This document shows positions 34,625-43,524 of a DNA stretch of 64,000 nt, piece by piece. Within the stretch, counting starts at the first letter, position 1, and every line of letters starts with the position of its first letter. This DNA comes from Archangiaceae bacterium (GTDB lineage Bacteria > Myxococcota > Myxococcia > Myxococcales > Myxococcaceae): the NCBI GenBank assembly GCA_016714225.1, contig JADJNS010000005.1:248001-312000 (forward strand). Direction: 5' to 3'. The position numbers and the translations under genes were made by a program. A model generated the notes under the pieces. It saw only the letters and a program-made list of their open reading frames with translations. It was not told where the DNA came from and searched no databases.

Positions 34625-36940
34625 GTGACTGGCGACATGCGCATCAAGCAGGGCGGTACGGCGGCGGCGACCGGCCCGGCGGCCAAGGGCTTCACCATCG
34701 ACCCCAAAGAGCTGCAGGTCAGCGCCGGCGCGATGAACAACGGCGTGATCAACGTCTCCTTCGGCGGCGAACAGGCCAAGGTGACGCTCTCCAAAGACGA
34801 CGTGCTCTCGATGCAGAAGGGCAAGACCGAGGCCGCGCCCCTCTCCAAGGAAGACGCCGCGAAGCTCGCGAAGTCGCTCGACCAGCTCAAAGACAAGGGC
34901 GCGAAGTTCTCGCCCGACGCAGCCCACCTGCACGAAGTCGCGCACGAGCACGCCAAACCGGCGCCGCACGGCGGTCACGCCCCGAAGGGCGCGAGCAAGA
35001 GCTGGGACTCGAAGGCCACTCAGCGGTCGGCCGGCAAGGCCAGGGCCCGCGAGACGGCGCGCACCGCCAGCACCACGAACGCCAACCTCGACGAAGACGA
35101 AGACGACGTTGCGGTCGGCAAGAGCCGCCGCGTCGAGACCCGAGATCAGGCCGACCTCGGCTCGGGCGACAAGAGCGGGCGCTCCGAGTCCGAGACGGTG
35201 GCCGGCCGGCAGGTGAAGGGCCAGCCCCCCAAGGGCCCGTCGGCGAACCTCGACCAGAGCATCAAGAAGGTGCTGACCGAGCCCAGCGAGGCCAACGTCT
35301 CGGCGCTCAGCGACGCCGCGTGGAAAGAGATCGGCCCGCTCGACGACAAGATCGGCTCGAAGCAGATTCAGCGGGTGAGCGACCAGCTGCGCAGCGCGGC
35401 GCTCGAGAAGCCCCGAGGCAAGCCCGGGTCGAAGCAGCTGCAGTCGCTCGCCGAAGACCTGCTCATCAACGCCTCGACCGTGGGGCACGCCGAGGCCCGG
35501 CGCACCGCGGCGATGTTCGGCGGCGGCATCGGCGAGCAGCACTTCAGCGAAGAAGAGCAGCGCCAGAGCTTTCGCAAGCAGTTCGCCAGCGACCTGGCCG
35601 CGAAGAAGTCACCCCGGGTCGACGTGAACGACCCCCAGCAGGTGCAGGCCCGCCGCGCGCAGGTGGTCAAAGAGGTGGCCGCGACGCCGCTCCAAGAGCT
35701 CACCCCGCGAATGAAGGTGAGAGACTTCAAGCTCGACGATGTGAGCTTCGGCGAAGACGGCACGGTGAAGCTGACCGGCACCTCGGGCGGCAACCGCGCG
35801 ACCGAGATTCACCTCGTCGACGGGCGGCCGCCCCAGGTGATGACCACCAAGGGCCTTCGCGACCTCTCGCCCGAAGAAGGCGACCACGTGGCTGATCAGG
35901 TCGACGCCTACGCCGAGAAGAGCGCGCCCAGTCAGCCGGTCTCCGACACGTTGAAGACGTGGCAGACGCACGCCAAGGGCGCTCCTCAGGGCTTGCCCGC
36001 CGCGTTCGCGCTGGCCGAGGTGCGGCCGGAGCAGCTCACCGGCACGGTGGGTGGCCAGCCGATGGCGGTGATTCACGACCCGCAGCAGGGGCTGATGGTG
36101 CACCAGGGCAGCGAAGCGACGCTGCGTGCGATGACCCGCGACGAAGCGTGGGACGTGTACGCCAGCCTCGAGCACTCGCAGAGCCCCGCGGCGCAGCAGT
36201 GGCGGCAGAAGCTGTTCGACTCGCTCTCGGGTCAGCAGCCCGCGTTCGCGCAGGCGCCGTACCAGAACCCGATGTGGAACCAGTACGACCCGTACACCAG
36301 CGGCGCAAACCCGCTGCTGTCGGCCACGGCGGCGGCCGGCGACATGCGCGGGCTCTACGCCAACCCGGCGATGACCAGCACCGTGCCGCAGCAGTCGATG
36401 GGCGCGCTGATGGGTCAGACGGCCAGCGCCACCCTCGCCACCGGCATGATGGGCCAGATGATGTTCGGCGGCGGCTGGGGCGGCATGTACGGCATGGGCC
36501 TGGGCATGGGCGGCATGTACGGCATGGGCGGGTTCGGCGGCATGTACGGCATGGGCGGCATGTACGGCATGGGCGGGTTTCCGATGATGGGCAACCCGAT
36601 GATGGACATGATGATGGGCGGCATGCTCGGCATGGGCATGATGGGCGCCGGCAGCATGGGCATGGGCATGGGCAGCATGATCAACCTGGGCATGGGCAAC
36701 TACGGCATGCCCGGCTTCGGCATGATGGACTGGGGCGGCATCATGGGCGGCCAGATGGGCGGCGGCGTCGGCTCGATGATCGGCGGCATGCTCGGCATGA
36801 AGCACGGGCCGGGCGGCGCGCTGATGGGCAGCATGGCCGGCGGCCTGCTCGGCTCGGTGGCCGGCGGCATGCTCGGCGACATGATGACTCCGTTCAGCGG
36901 CGGCTTCGGCGGCTACCCGATGATGGGCGGCTTCTTCTGA
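34625..36940 (+). CDS. Large soluble protein with Met/Gly-rich glycine-zipper tail
   Basis: 771 residues, family not recognised. Residues ~1-560 are hydrophilic, rich in Lys/Asp/Ala/Gln, with a disordered Lys/Ser-rich stretch around 115-195. From about residue 600 the sequence becomes unlike anything nearby: ~170 residues that are mostly Met and Gly with Tyr/Phe (repeats such as GGMYGMG), then a glycine-zipper stretch (GSMAGGLLGSVAGGMLGD) ending in GGFF. Such tails insert into membranes, assemble or bind metal. Start GTG at 34625 with GAAGGAG upstream. The ATG of the next gene overlaps its stop by one base, so its partner is probably the small helical protein downstream. Confidence 0.8.
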   Translation: MTGDMRIKQGGTAAATGPAAKGFTIDPKELQVSAGAMNNGVINVSFGGEQAKVTLSKDDVLSMQKGKTEAAPLSKEDAAKLAKSLDQLKDKGAKFSPDAAHLHEVAHEHAKPAPHGGHAPKGASKSWDSKATQRSAGKARARETARTASTTNANLDEDEDDVAVGKSRRVETRDQADLGSGDKSGRSESETVAGRQVKGQPPKGPSANLDQSIKKVLTEPSEANVSALSDAAWKEIGPLDDKIGSKQIQRVSDQLRSAALEKPRGKPGSKQLQSLAEDLLINASTVGHAEARRTAAMFGGGIGEQHFSEEEQRQSFRKQFASDLAAKKSPRVDVNDPQQVQARRAQVVKEVAATPLQELTPRMKVRDFKLDDVSFGEDGTVKLTGTSGGNRATEIHLVDGRPPQVMTTKGLRDLSPEEGDHVADQVDAYAEKSAPSQPVSDTLKTWQTHAKGAPQGLPAAFALAEVRPEQLTGTVGGQPMAVIHDPQQGLMVHQGSEATLRAMTRDEAWDVYASLEHSQSPAAQQWRQKLFDSLSGQQPAFAQAPYQNPMWNQYDPYTSGANPLLSATAAAGDMRGLYANPAMTSTVPQQSMGALMGQTASATLATGMMGQMMFGGGWGGMYGMGLGMGGMYGMGGFGGMYGMGGMYGMGGFPMMGNPMMDMMMGGMLGMGMMGAGSMGMGMGSMINLGMGNYGMPGFGMMDWGGIMGGQMGGGVGSMIGGMLGMKHGPGGALMGSMAGGLLGSVAGGMLGDMMTPFSGGFGGYPMMGGFF

Positions 36941-37425
36941 TGGCCGAAACCAACGCCCCTCCCGCGGGGCTGCCCAACCCCTGGCCTGCGCGGCGCAAGG
37001 CGCTCAAGCAGATGCAGGTGAGCTGCGCGACCAGCACCGACGAGAACCTGCAAGAGCTCGCCGAGCCCATCGAGCAGCTGCTCAAGGGCATCGACGCGGT
37101 GCAGGCGCGGCCGGTTCAAGAGCAGCAACTGCTGGTGCTGGCGTGCGACCGGCTGATGTTCCGGGTTCAGGCGATGGGCGTGCTGGCCTACCTGAAGAGC
37201 TTGAACCAGCTGCGCAACACCATCGCCGAGAAGGCGGCGGCGGCCACCGACCCCGAGCTGAAGAAGAAGCTGCAGCTCTCGCAGGCGGCCCACGAGGAAG
37301 TGCTCAAGCACCTGAGCGCGGCCTACGAGGCGCTGCGCACGGGAAACAAAGAAGCCTTCGAGGCGGCGCAGCGCAAGCTGTTCGCGGTGCAGGCGCCGTT
37401 GGCGGCGCTCTACGAAAAGATGTGA
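36940..37425 (+). CDS. Small all-helical protein, possible chaperone or partner
   Basis: 161 residues, nearly all amphipathic helix with many Gln, Glu, Lys and Leu (EEVLKHLSAAYEALRTGNKE resembles a helical hairpin). No Cys pair, signal or membrane segment is seen and no family is recognised. The ATG overlaps the last base of the Met/Gly-rich gene's stop codon. Small helical proteins directly behind a large aggregation-prone protein often act as its chaperone; that is inference here. Confidence 0.8.
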   Translation: MAETNAPPAGLPNPWPARRKALKQMQVSCATSTDENLQELAEPIEQLLKGIDAVQARPVQEQQLLVLACDRLMFRVQAMGVLAYLKSLNQLRNTIAEKAAAATDPELKKKLQLSQAAHEEVLKHLSAAYEALRTGNKEAFEAAQRKLFAVQAPLAALYEKM

Positions 37426-37438
37426 CCTGAACCCGCCG

Positions 37439-38929
37439 TCACTTCGCCGGCGTGGTCTCGGACCAGAGAATCAGGTCGCCCTTGGTCAGGTACTCGGAAT
37501 CGGTGAACGCCGCGTAGAAGTCGTCGAGCATTCCGTCGAGGTCCGAGTAGCGCTGGTCTTTACGGTCCTGGGTCATCTTGTCGAAGATGGGGTCGAGCTT
37601 CGACGGGCACTCCGAGTTCACTTCCGAAGGCAGCGCCGAGCGCCGGCCGGGAATCGTGCCGGTCATCATCTCGTAGAGCAGAATGCCGAGCGCGTAGACG
37701 TCGGTCGACGGCCCGGTGTCCTTGGCGCGCGCGATCAGCTCGGGGCTCATGTAGCCCATACCGCCGGTGCCCACGAAGACCTGGGGCATGCCCTTGGTCT
37801 GATCGACCTCGATCACCCGCGACAGGCCGAAGTCGGCGATCTTGGCGTTGCCCCAGGTGTCGAACAGCACGTTCTCGGGCTTGAGGTTGTGGTGGGTGAG
37901 GCCGATCTGGTGCGCGGCGCGCAGCGCGTACGCCATCTGCAGGAAGTAGCGAATGCCGAGCTTCACCGGCACGCCCTTGCCGCCGCCCTGGTCGAGCTTC
38001 TCGCGCAGCGAGCCCTTGCACAGCTCCATCACGAAGTACGGGCGGGCCACGTCGGTGTTCTGGTCGAGAATCTGGGTCACGCCCGGGTGCTTCACCTGCG
38101 CCTGCGCGCAGAGCTCTTTCTTGAGGCGCTTGATCACCTCGCCGCGCTGCAAGAATGAGAAGTAGCCGAAGATGTCTTTCAGCTCTTTCACGCAGATGTC
38201 GAGGCCGAGCGCGTTGTGCTTGCCCTTGAACACCGTGCCCAGCGGCCCCGAGCCGATCGGGTCGTACTTCACGTAGCGCAGGTCGACGTCTTGGCCCTTG
38301 CCGGCACCGAGCGGCGTGGCGCCACCCATCGGCGGGCTGGAGACGGCGGCGGTCAGCGGAATGGTAGCGGTCATGGGAGGAGGAGGCGGAGGAGGAGGCG
38401 AGAACCCCGCGCCGACGGGGCGGCTCTCGGGAGCAGTGGTCTGGGGCGCGACGGGCGGAACCAGCGGCTCGTCTTGATTCAGCGGCCGGCGGCCCTGCAG
38501 GTTCGACGGCGCACGCGGCGGAGGCGGCACGGCCGGCTCGTTGGCCTCGAGCAGATCGGTGGCCGGCGGAGGCGGCGGGCGGTTCGACGGCACCGTCTCG
38601 ATCACCGTCGCGTTGCCTTCGTCTCCGCCCAGAATCTGATCCGCGAAGAACTCGCCGACTTCTCCCGAGAACTTGTCGCCGGAGTCGCCGTCGACCACCC
38701 GCTCGCCCTGATCCGTCAGCTTGAGCTGGGCCTCGCGATCCATCGCGATGTAGTGGAACTTGCGCAGGAAGAAGAAGTAGCTGTCGAACTCGAGCGAGAC
38801 GCTCGGCTCGAGAAAGCTCTTCACGTCGGCGAGCTTGTTGCTGCGGCCCAGCCGGGCGTTCTCGCGCAACGACTTGAGAATGTAGAGCGCCTCGTTGCTG
38901 ACCTTCTCGCGGGTCATCGTCTGAGACAT
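37439..38929 (-). CDS. Probable Ser/Thr pseudokinase with N-terminal helical domain
   Basis: 496 residues. An N-terminal domain (~1-100) with winged-helix-like charge pattern and a long Pro-rich linker (~112-205) precede a protein kinase fold at ~220-490. Lys248 (ICVKELK), DFG at 366-368 (IADFGLS), MSPEL and DVYALGILLYEMMTG are kept. The catalytic loop reads HHNLKPEN: the HRD Asp is Asn348 and the Arg is His. Loss of the catalytic base suggests an ATP-binding scaffold or very weak kinase. There is no membrane segment. It converges with the small helical gene, 13 bases apart. A start at Met5 is also possible. Confidence 0.88.
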   Translation of the reverse strand: MSQTMTREKVSNEALYILKSLRENARLGRSNKLADVKSFLEPSVSLEFDSYFFFLRKFHYIAMDREAQLKLTDQGERVVDGDSGDKFSGEVGEFFADQILGGDEGNATVIETVPSNRPPPPPATDLLEANEPAVPPPPRAPSNLQGRRPLNQDEPLVPPVAPQTTAPESRPVGAGFSPPPPPPPPMTATIPLTAAVSSPPMGGATPLGAGKGQDVDLRYVKYDPIGSGPLGTVFKGKHNALGLDICVKELKDIFGYFSFLQRGEVIKRLKKELCAQAQVKHPGVTQILDQNTDVARPYFVMELCKGSLREKLDQGGGKGVPVKLGIRYFLQMAYALRAAHQIGLTHHNLKPENVLFDTWGNAKIADFGLSRVIEVDQTKGMPQVFVGTGGMGYMSPELIARAKDTGPSTDVYALGILLYEMMTGTIPGRRSALPSEVNSECPSKLDPIFDKMTQDRKDQRYSDLDGMLDDFYAAFTDSEYLTKGDLILWSETTPAK

Positions 38930-39002
38930 CGCGCGCGCGAGCCTAGACGTCGCCTACTGGAGCGCCAAGGCAATTCGCTTCGAGTGCCTGTGCCCGAGCG
39001 GC

Positions 39003-39116
39003 CTCAGACCCAAGCGATGCGAGGCGGAGGCGAGCACGGAGCGGAGTGGACGTGGTGTGTCCACGAGCACCGCGCACAGCGTCCAACGAAGCAGCGCGCC
39101 GGGTATCGGCCGCGAG
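39003..39116. repeat. Dispersed 115-bp repeat, copy A
   Basis: Begins (read on the minus strand) a few bases after the PilZ-receiver stop and matches copies B (49506-49620) and C (49815-49932) at roughly 80-90 percent by eye. Shared blocks include CGAGCACGGAGCGGAGTG, GAGCACCGCGC and TCCAACGAAGCA. Confidence 0.8.
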
Positions 39117-39120
39117 CCCG

Positions 39121-39867
39121 CTACTTGATGTGGAGCAGCCGCTTCACGGTCTCGAGCACTTCGGCGAACCGCACCGGCTTGCGCAGGTAGATGTCGACGC
39201 CCACCGCCATCGCCTTCTCTTGCGCGTCGCGGCCACCGGCCGAGATGGCCACGATGGGTATGGTCTTCAGCTTGTCGTCGCCGCGAATCTTCTCGACCAG
39301 CTGAAACCCGTCCATCACCGGCATGTAGAGGTCGGTCATCAGCAGGTTGAAGGTGTTGTCTTTCAGCTGGGTGAGCGCGTGGTGACCGTCGGGAGCGAAG
39401 TGCACCTCGAGCGGCACGCGACCCTGCAGGTCGTTCGCCGCCAGCTTCTTCAAGACGTACGAGTACATCTCGATGATGTGCGGGTTGTCTTCGACGATGA
39501 GCACGCGGAAGCCCGTCGGCGGTACGGCCGCCGGTGTTGCTCCGCCATCCGTCGAGAGCGCCAACAGTTTCTCCAGTCTCTGCCGATCTGCGTCGGTCTC
39601 TACTGCGATGCCGACGCCCCCCACGCCGCTGCCCAGCGCGGGCCTCACCCACGCCACCTTCCCGACAATCTCTATCGGATCCAACAGGCCGGGGAAAGAA
39701 AGCGACAGCGGAACCACGTCGCCTATCTGCCAGGGCTGCTCGGTCTGGATGAAGATGCCGCCGCGCGAGAGGTTCTCGGTCGCGTCGGCCACCTGCCGGC
39801 GATCGGCGTATTGAACCTTCAGCACGAACGGAAAACGCTCGTCGTGCCGCTTCTCTGCGCCGCTCAT
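39121..39867 (-). CDS. PilZ domain plus receiver domain protein
   Basis: 248 residues. An N-terminal PilZ domain (~5-110) keeps both cyclic di-GMP motifs: Arg7/Arg11 in RHDER and N32-x-S34-x-x-G37 in NLSRGG. It is followed by a receiver domain (~120-245) with acid pocket Glu126/Asp127, phosphorylation Asp179 (MTDLYMP), Ser209 and Lys230. The protein should therefore sense a second messenger and a phosphorelay at once; there is no separate output domain, so it probably acts by binding partners, for example in motility or surface control. The minus-strand stop is followed directly by a dispersed repeat. It is divergent from nuoE. Confidence 0.92.
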   Translation of the reverse strand: MSGAEKRHDERFPFVLKVQYADRRQVADATENLSRGGIFIQTEQPWQIGDVVPLSLSFPGLLDPIEIVGKVAWVRPALGSGVGGVGIAVETDADRQRLEKLLALSTDGGATPAAVPPTGFRVLIVEDNPHIIEMYSYVLKKLAANDLQGRVPLEVHFAPDGHHALTQLKDNTFNLLMTDLYMPVMDGFQLVEKIRGDDKLKTIPIVAISAGGRDAQEKAMAVGVDIYLRKPVRFAEVLETVKRLLHIK

Positions 39868-39932
39868 CGGGCCGCGATTGTCGGTCGCGATTCGTTGACT
39901 GTCGAGCTTTAGATGTCTACGACGCCGGGCCC

Positions 39933-40427
39933 ATGGAGATGCACCACGCGGCGATGACTGCCGACGACACCGCCCGGCTGGAACAGGGCATCGCGAAGCT
40001 TCTCGAGCGGTACCCCAAAGACCGTAAGAGCGCGGCGATGCTGCCGGCGCTGAGGCTCTTGCAAGAGATCAAGGGCTGGCTGGTTCCCGACGGGGTGAAG
40101 AGGGTCGCCACGCTGCTCGAGACCACGCCCGAGCGCGCGCACGAGGTCGCTACCTTCTACATCATGTACTTCACCGAGAAGCCGGGCCGGTACGTGATCG
40201 ACGTATGCACCAACCTGCCCTGCGCGCTGCGCGGGGCCGAGGGCATGCTCAAGTACATGGAAGCCAAGCTCGGCACGGTCGCCGGCACCAACGGCGACAA
40301 GTTCTACCTGCGCGAGACCGAGTGCCTGGCCAGCTGCGGCACCGCGCCGTGCATGCAGGTCAACGAAGACCACCACGAGAACCTCACCAAGGCCAAGGTC
40401 GACGCGATTCTGGAGAAGCTCTCATGA
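39933..40427 (+). CDS. nuoE: NADH-quinone oxidoreductase subunit E (24-kDa [2Fe-2S])
   Basis: 164 residues. Complex I subunit of the NADH dehydrogenase module, carrying a [2Fe-2S] cluster. The four Cys ligands are visible as VCTNLPC and, further on, CLASCGTAPC. The helical N-terminus (LLQEIKGWLVPDGVKRVA, then TFYIMYF) matches the family. The first ATG was taken; ATGs at 39939 and 39954 would shorten only the tail. The stop overlaps nuoF (ATGA). Confidence 0.95.
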   Translation: MEMHHAAMTADDTARLEQGIAKLLERYPKDRKSAAMLPALRLLQEIKGWLVPDGVKRVATLLETTPERAHEVATFYIMYFTEKPGRYVIDVCTNLPCALRGAEGMLKYMEAKLGTVAGTNGDKFYLRETECLASCGTAPCMQVNEDHHENLTKAKVDAILEKLS

Positions 40428-41758
40428 GCCTGCAGCACCCGGTCGAGAAGATCGTCACCCGCTACTGGCCCCACAAAGACCAGAACACGCTCAAGGGCTA
40501 CAAGAGCCGCGGCGGCTACCAGCAGCTCGCCAAGGCCCTGGGGCAAGAGCCGGCGGCGATCATCGACGCGGTGAAGAAGTCGAACCTGCGCGGCCGCGGC
40601 GGCGCCGGCTTCCCCACCGGCCTGAAGTGGTCCTTTCTGCCGAAGGACAACCCGAAGCCCAAGTACCTCTGCATCAACGCCGACGAGTCTGAGCCCGGCA
40701 CCGCCAAAGACCGCTTCATTCTCGAGAACGACCCGCACTCGCTGCTCGAAGGCATCGGCATCGCGTGCTGGGCGCTCGGCGCGCACACCTGCTACATCTA
40801 CGCGCGCGGCGAGTTCAAACACCCGAGCGCCGTGCTCGACAAGGCGATCGCCGAGGCCTACGCCGACGGCATCTTCGGCAAGAAGCTGCTCGGCAAGGAC
40901 TTCGAGCTCAACGTGTACCAGGTGCGCGGCGCCGGCGCGTACATCTGCGGCGAAGAGACCGCGCTGCTCGAGTCGCTCGAAGGCAAGAAGGGTTGGCCGC
41001 GCCTCAAGCCTCCGTTTCCGGCGGTGGTCGGCCTGTTCGGCTGCCCCACCATCGTGAACAACGTCGAGACCATCTCGACCCTGCCCGCGCTGTTCGAGAA
41101 GGGCCCCGAGTGGTTCGCCAACCTCGGCTCGGGCAAGTCGGGCGGCAACCGCCTGGTGACGCTCTCGGGCGCGGTGAACCGGCCGGGCACCTTCGAGGTC
41201 GGCATGAAGACGACCCTGAAAGAGCTGATCTACGCCGAGGAGTACGGCCAGGGCCTGCCGCCCGGCCGCGCGGTGAAGGGCGTCATTCCCGGCGGGTCTT
41301 CGGCGCCGGTGCTCACCGCCGACGAGCTGGGCGTGGCGATGGAGTTCGACGCGTTCAAGCCGCTCAACTCGATGGCCGGCTCGGGCGGCGTCATCGTGAT
41401 GGACGACATGTGCTGCATGGTCCGCTCGCTGTGGCGGGTGGTGCGCTTCTACGCCGAAGAGTCGTGCGGCCAGTGCACTCCGTGCCGCGACGGCCAGCCG
41501 TGGATGACGCGAATTCTGCGCAAGATTGAAGAGGGCCGCGGCACCCGCGAAGACCTCGAGACGCTGCAGCACGTGGCCACCTCGATGGCGCCCTACCCGC
41601 CCATCGGCCTGGGCAACACCATCTGCGCGCTCGGTGACTCGGGCGCGCTGGCGGTGCACGGGTTCATGAAGTTCAAGCGCGAGTTCGAGCAGCACATCGA
41701 AGAGAAGCGCTGCCCGTTTGGCGAGCGGCCCTGGGGCGCGTTCGGCGACTTCCAGTGA
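40424..41758 (+). CDS. nuoF: NADH-quinone oxidoreductase subunit F (51-kDa, FMN, [4Fe-4S])
   Basis: 444 residues, normal length. It holds the NADH and FMN sites that take electrons into complex I. Motifs: RGRGGAGFPTGLKW (FMN), the GAGAYICGEETALLESLEG nucleotide motif, and the cluster ligands ESCGQCTPC with the later Cys in LGNTICALG. It overlaps nuoE by four bases at the start and the next lipoprotein gene by four at the end (GTGA). The expected next gene, nuoG, is not there. Confidence 0.97.
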   Translation: MSLQHPVEKIVTRYWPHKDQNTLKGYKSRGGYQQLAKALGQEPAAIIDAVKKSNLRGRGGAGFPTGLKWSFLPKDNPKPKYLCINADESEPGTAKDRFILENDPHSLLEGIGIACWALGAHTCYIYARGEFKHPSAVLDKAIAEAYADGIFGKKLLGKDFELNVYQVRGAGAYICGEETALLESLEGKKGWPRLKPPFPAVVGLFGCPTIVNNVETISTLPALFEKGPEWFANLGSGKSGGNRLVTLSGAVNRPGTFEVGMKTTLKELIYAEEYGQGLPPGRAVKGVIPGGSSAPVLTADELGVAMEFDAFKPLNSMAGSGGVIVMDDMCCMVRSLWRVVRFYAEESCGQCTPCRDGQPWMTRILRKIEEGRGTREDLETLQHVATSMAPYPPIGLGNTICALGDSGALAVHGFMKFKREFEQHIEEKRCPFGERPWGAFGDFQ

Positions 41759-42186
41759 GCCTGCTGGTCGCGCTGCTGCTGGCTGGCTGCGGCTCTGACG
41801 CCGACTGCACCGTCACCACCTGGAAGTGCTGCGGCTGCCCCGAGCAGCGGGTGCTGTCGAAGGCGCAGCTCAAAGACGAAGAAGACCGCTGCGCGGTGAA
41901 GAAGTGCGACGTGCCCGACTGCGGAGAAGCGAAGCCCATCGACCGCAGCGTGGTGGGAGTGTGCAAGGCGGGGGTATGTCAGGCCGGCAAGCCTCCGCAG
42001 GGGCGGGCGAAGGCGGAGTGTGCGGTGGCGAGTGACTGTGAGGTGTGGTGCTGCCAGGAAGATTTGGGCGCTGCGCCGAAGGGCAAGAAGCCCGACAAGG
42101 GGTGCAAGCGGTGCCCGAACCCCAAGCCTGCGGCTGAGTGTCTCGAGGGGAAGTGTGCGGTCGCTCCCCGTGCGCTGACGAAGTGA
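41755..42186 (+). CDS. Small Cys-rich lipoprotein within the nuo operon
   Basis: 143 residues. A short lipoprotein signal (MSLLVALLLAGC) is followed by a mature part with some 18 Cys residues, many in CC or CxxC arrangements (WKCCGCPEQ, WCCQEDL, CKRCPNP). This is either a disulfide-rich envelope protein or a metal binder. The GTG start overlaps the nuoF stop and the stop overlaps the next GTG, so it is translated with complex I genes. It is not a known complex I subunit. Confidence 0.8.
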   Translation: MSLLVALLLAGCGSDADCTVTTWKCCGCPEQRVLSKAQLKDEEDRCAVKKCDVPDCGEAKPIDRSVVGVCKAGVCQAGKPPQGRAKAECAVASDCEVWCCQEDLGAAPKGKKPDKGCKRCPNPKPAAECLEGKCAVAPRALTK

Positions 42187-42380
42187 AGTGCAACTCGCAG
42201 ACGCTGCGGTTGAGGCGCGAGCGGGTGCTGCGGGTGTTGATCAAGCGGCTCGGTGATGAAGCTGCCGCGCGGAAGTGGTTGCGGGAGGTTTCTTTGGATG
42301 GCTCGGCTCCCGATGCGCTGCTCGACACCACCGAGGGCTTTGCGCGGGTGCTCGAGGCTGCGGGTGGAGACGAGTCGTGA
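42183..42380 (+). CDS. DUF2384-like mini-protein (MbcA/ParS/Xre antitoxin C-terminal fold)
   Basis: 65 residues. The pattern ..LGDEAAARKWLREVSLDGSAPDALLDTTEGFARVLEAAGG resembles the toxin-binding half of DUF2384 antitoxins (A..WL...L.G..P..LL.T.eG...V). The DNA-binding half is absent and no RES-domain toxin is next to it, so any antitoxin role is doubtful. The GTG start overlaps the lipoprotein stop (GTGA). Confidence 0.6.
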   Translation: MKCNSQTLRLRRERVLRVLIKRLGDEAAARKWLREVSLDGSAPDALLDTTEGFARVLEAAGGDES

Positions 42381-42404
42381 GGCCTCGCTGACTCGAGGCC
42401 AAAG

Positions 42405-42552
42405 GCCGACCACGACCACGACCACGTCCACGTCCACGAGCTGCGCTCGCTTCGCTCGCGCTTGACCCCAAAGAGCGCCCCGACGCGTGAGCTCAGCTGA
42501 GTGGCCCGCTGGCTTTTTCGTGGACGTGGACGTGGTCGTGGACGTGGTCGGC
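42405..42552. repeat. Intergenic inverted-repeat element with CCACGA/CCACGT-hexamer arms
   Basis: 42405-42439 and 42518-42552 are inverted copies of one another, 34 of 35 bases, built from CCACGA/CCACGT hexamers. The 78-base loop contains further small hairpins (GCGCTCGCTTCGCTCGCGC). Both arms have an A- or T-run beside them. The size and layout match the element at 9181-9323 although the arm sequences differ. It lies 88 bases before nuoJ. Confidence 0.8.
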
Positions 42553-42639
42553 TTTTTGCCCCACGCCACGATCCACCTCCCCGGCCCCTTCCGATATCTC
42601 TGGCTCCAGCCAATCTGCTGCGCTAACTCCCCGCCCCGA

Positions 42640-43152
<513 letters not shown>

Positions 43153-43155
43153 ACA

Positions 43156-43434
43156 ATGAACACCCACCCCATCAGCCGGCTCATCTTCCAGTCGCTGCTC
43201 CCTTCGCCCGAGGGCTTCACCCTCGACCCCAAGCAGGCCTCGAAAATCATCGAGTCGCTCGCCAAGAGCGCCCAGCGCGACGACCCCACCGCTGTCCGCG
43301 CCGCCTACCAGATGGTCGGCCTGCTCCACTATTCGAACGGCGCCGCCGCGGCCCAGTCGCTGCTGGTGCTGATGACCAGCACCATCGAGGCCGGCGCCTC
43401 GACCTCCATCGCCCCGTGGCGAACCCGCGCCTGA
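43156..43434 (+). CDS. Small hypothetical protein between nuoJ and nuoK
   Basis: 92 residues, soluble and helical (DPKQASKIIESLAKSAQ), with no Cys, signal or membrane segment. It begins three bases after nuoJ and 90 bases before nuoK, inside what is usually an uninterrupted block. Not recognised; it could be a complex I assembly or accessory protein of myxobacteria, or an unrelated insertion. Confidence 0.65.
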   Translation: MNTHPISRLIFQSLLPSPEGFTLDPKQASKIIESLAKSAQRDDPTAVRAAYQMVGLLHYSNGAAAAQSLLVLMTSTIEAGASTSIAPWRTRA

Positions 43435-43524
43435 CGCTTCGCGTTCGGGTCACGCAACTGGCGAGAGCGGCACGTAAAAACCGTTGTTTTCGCGGCGGGG
43501 TGGACTACACCGGCCGCCGCGCAA

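Noticed and set aside
42487..42639. N-terminal extension of NuoJ by 51 residues
   Set aside because: It would be encoded by the hexamer inverted repeat and intergenic DNA; the family start fits ATG 42640.
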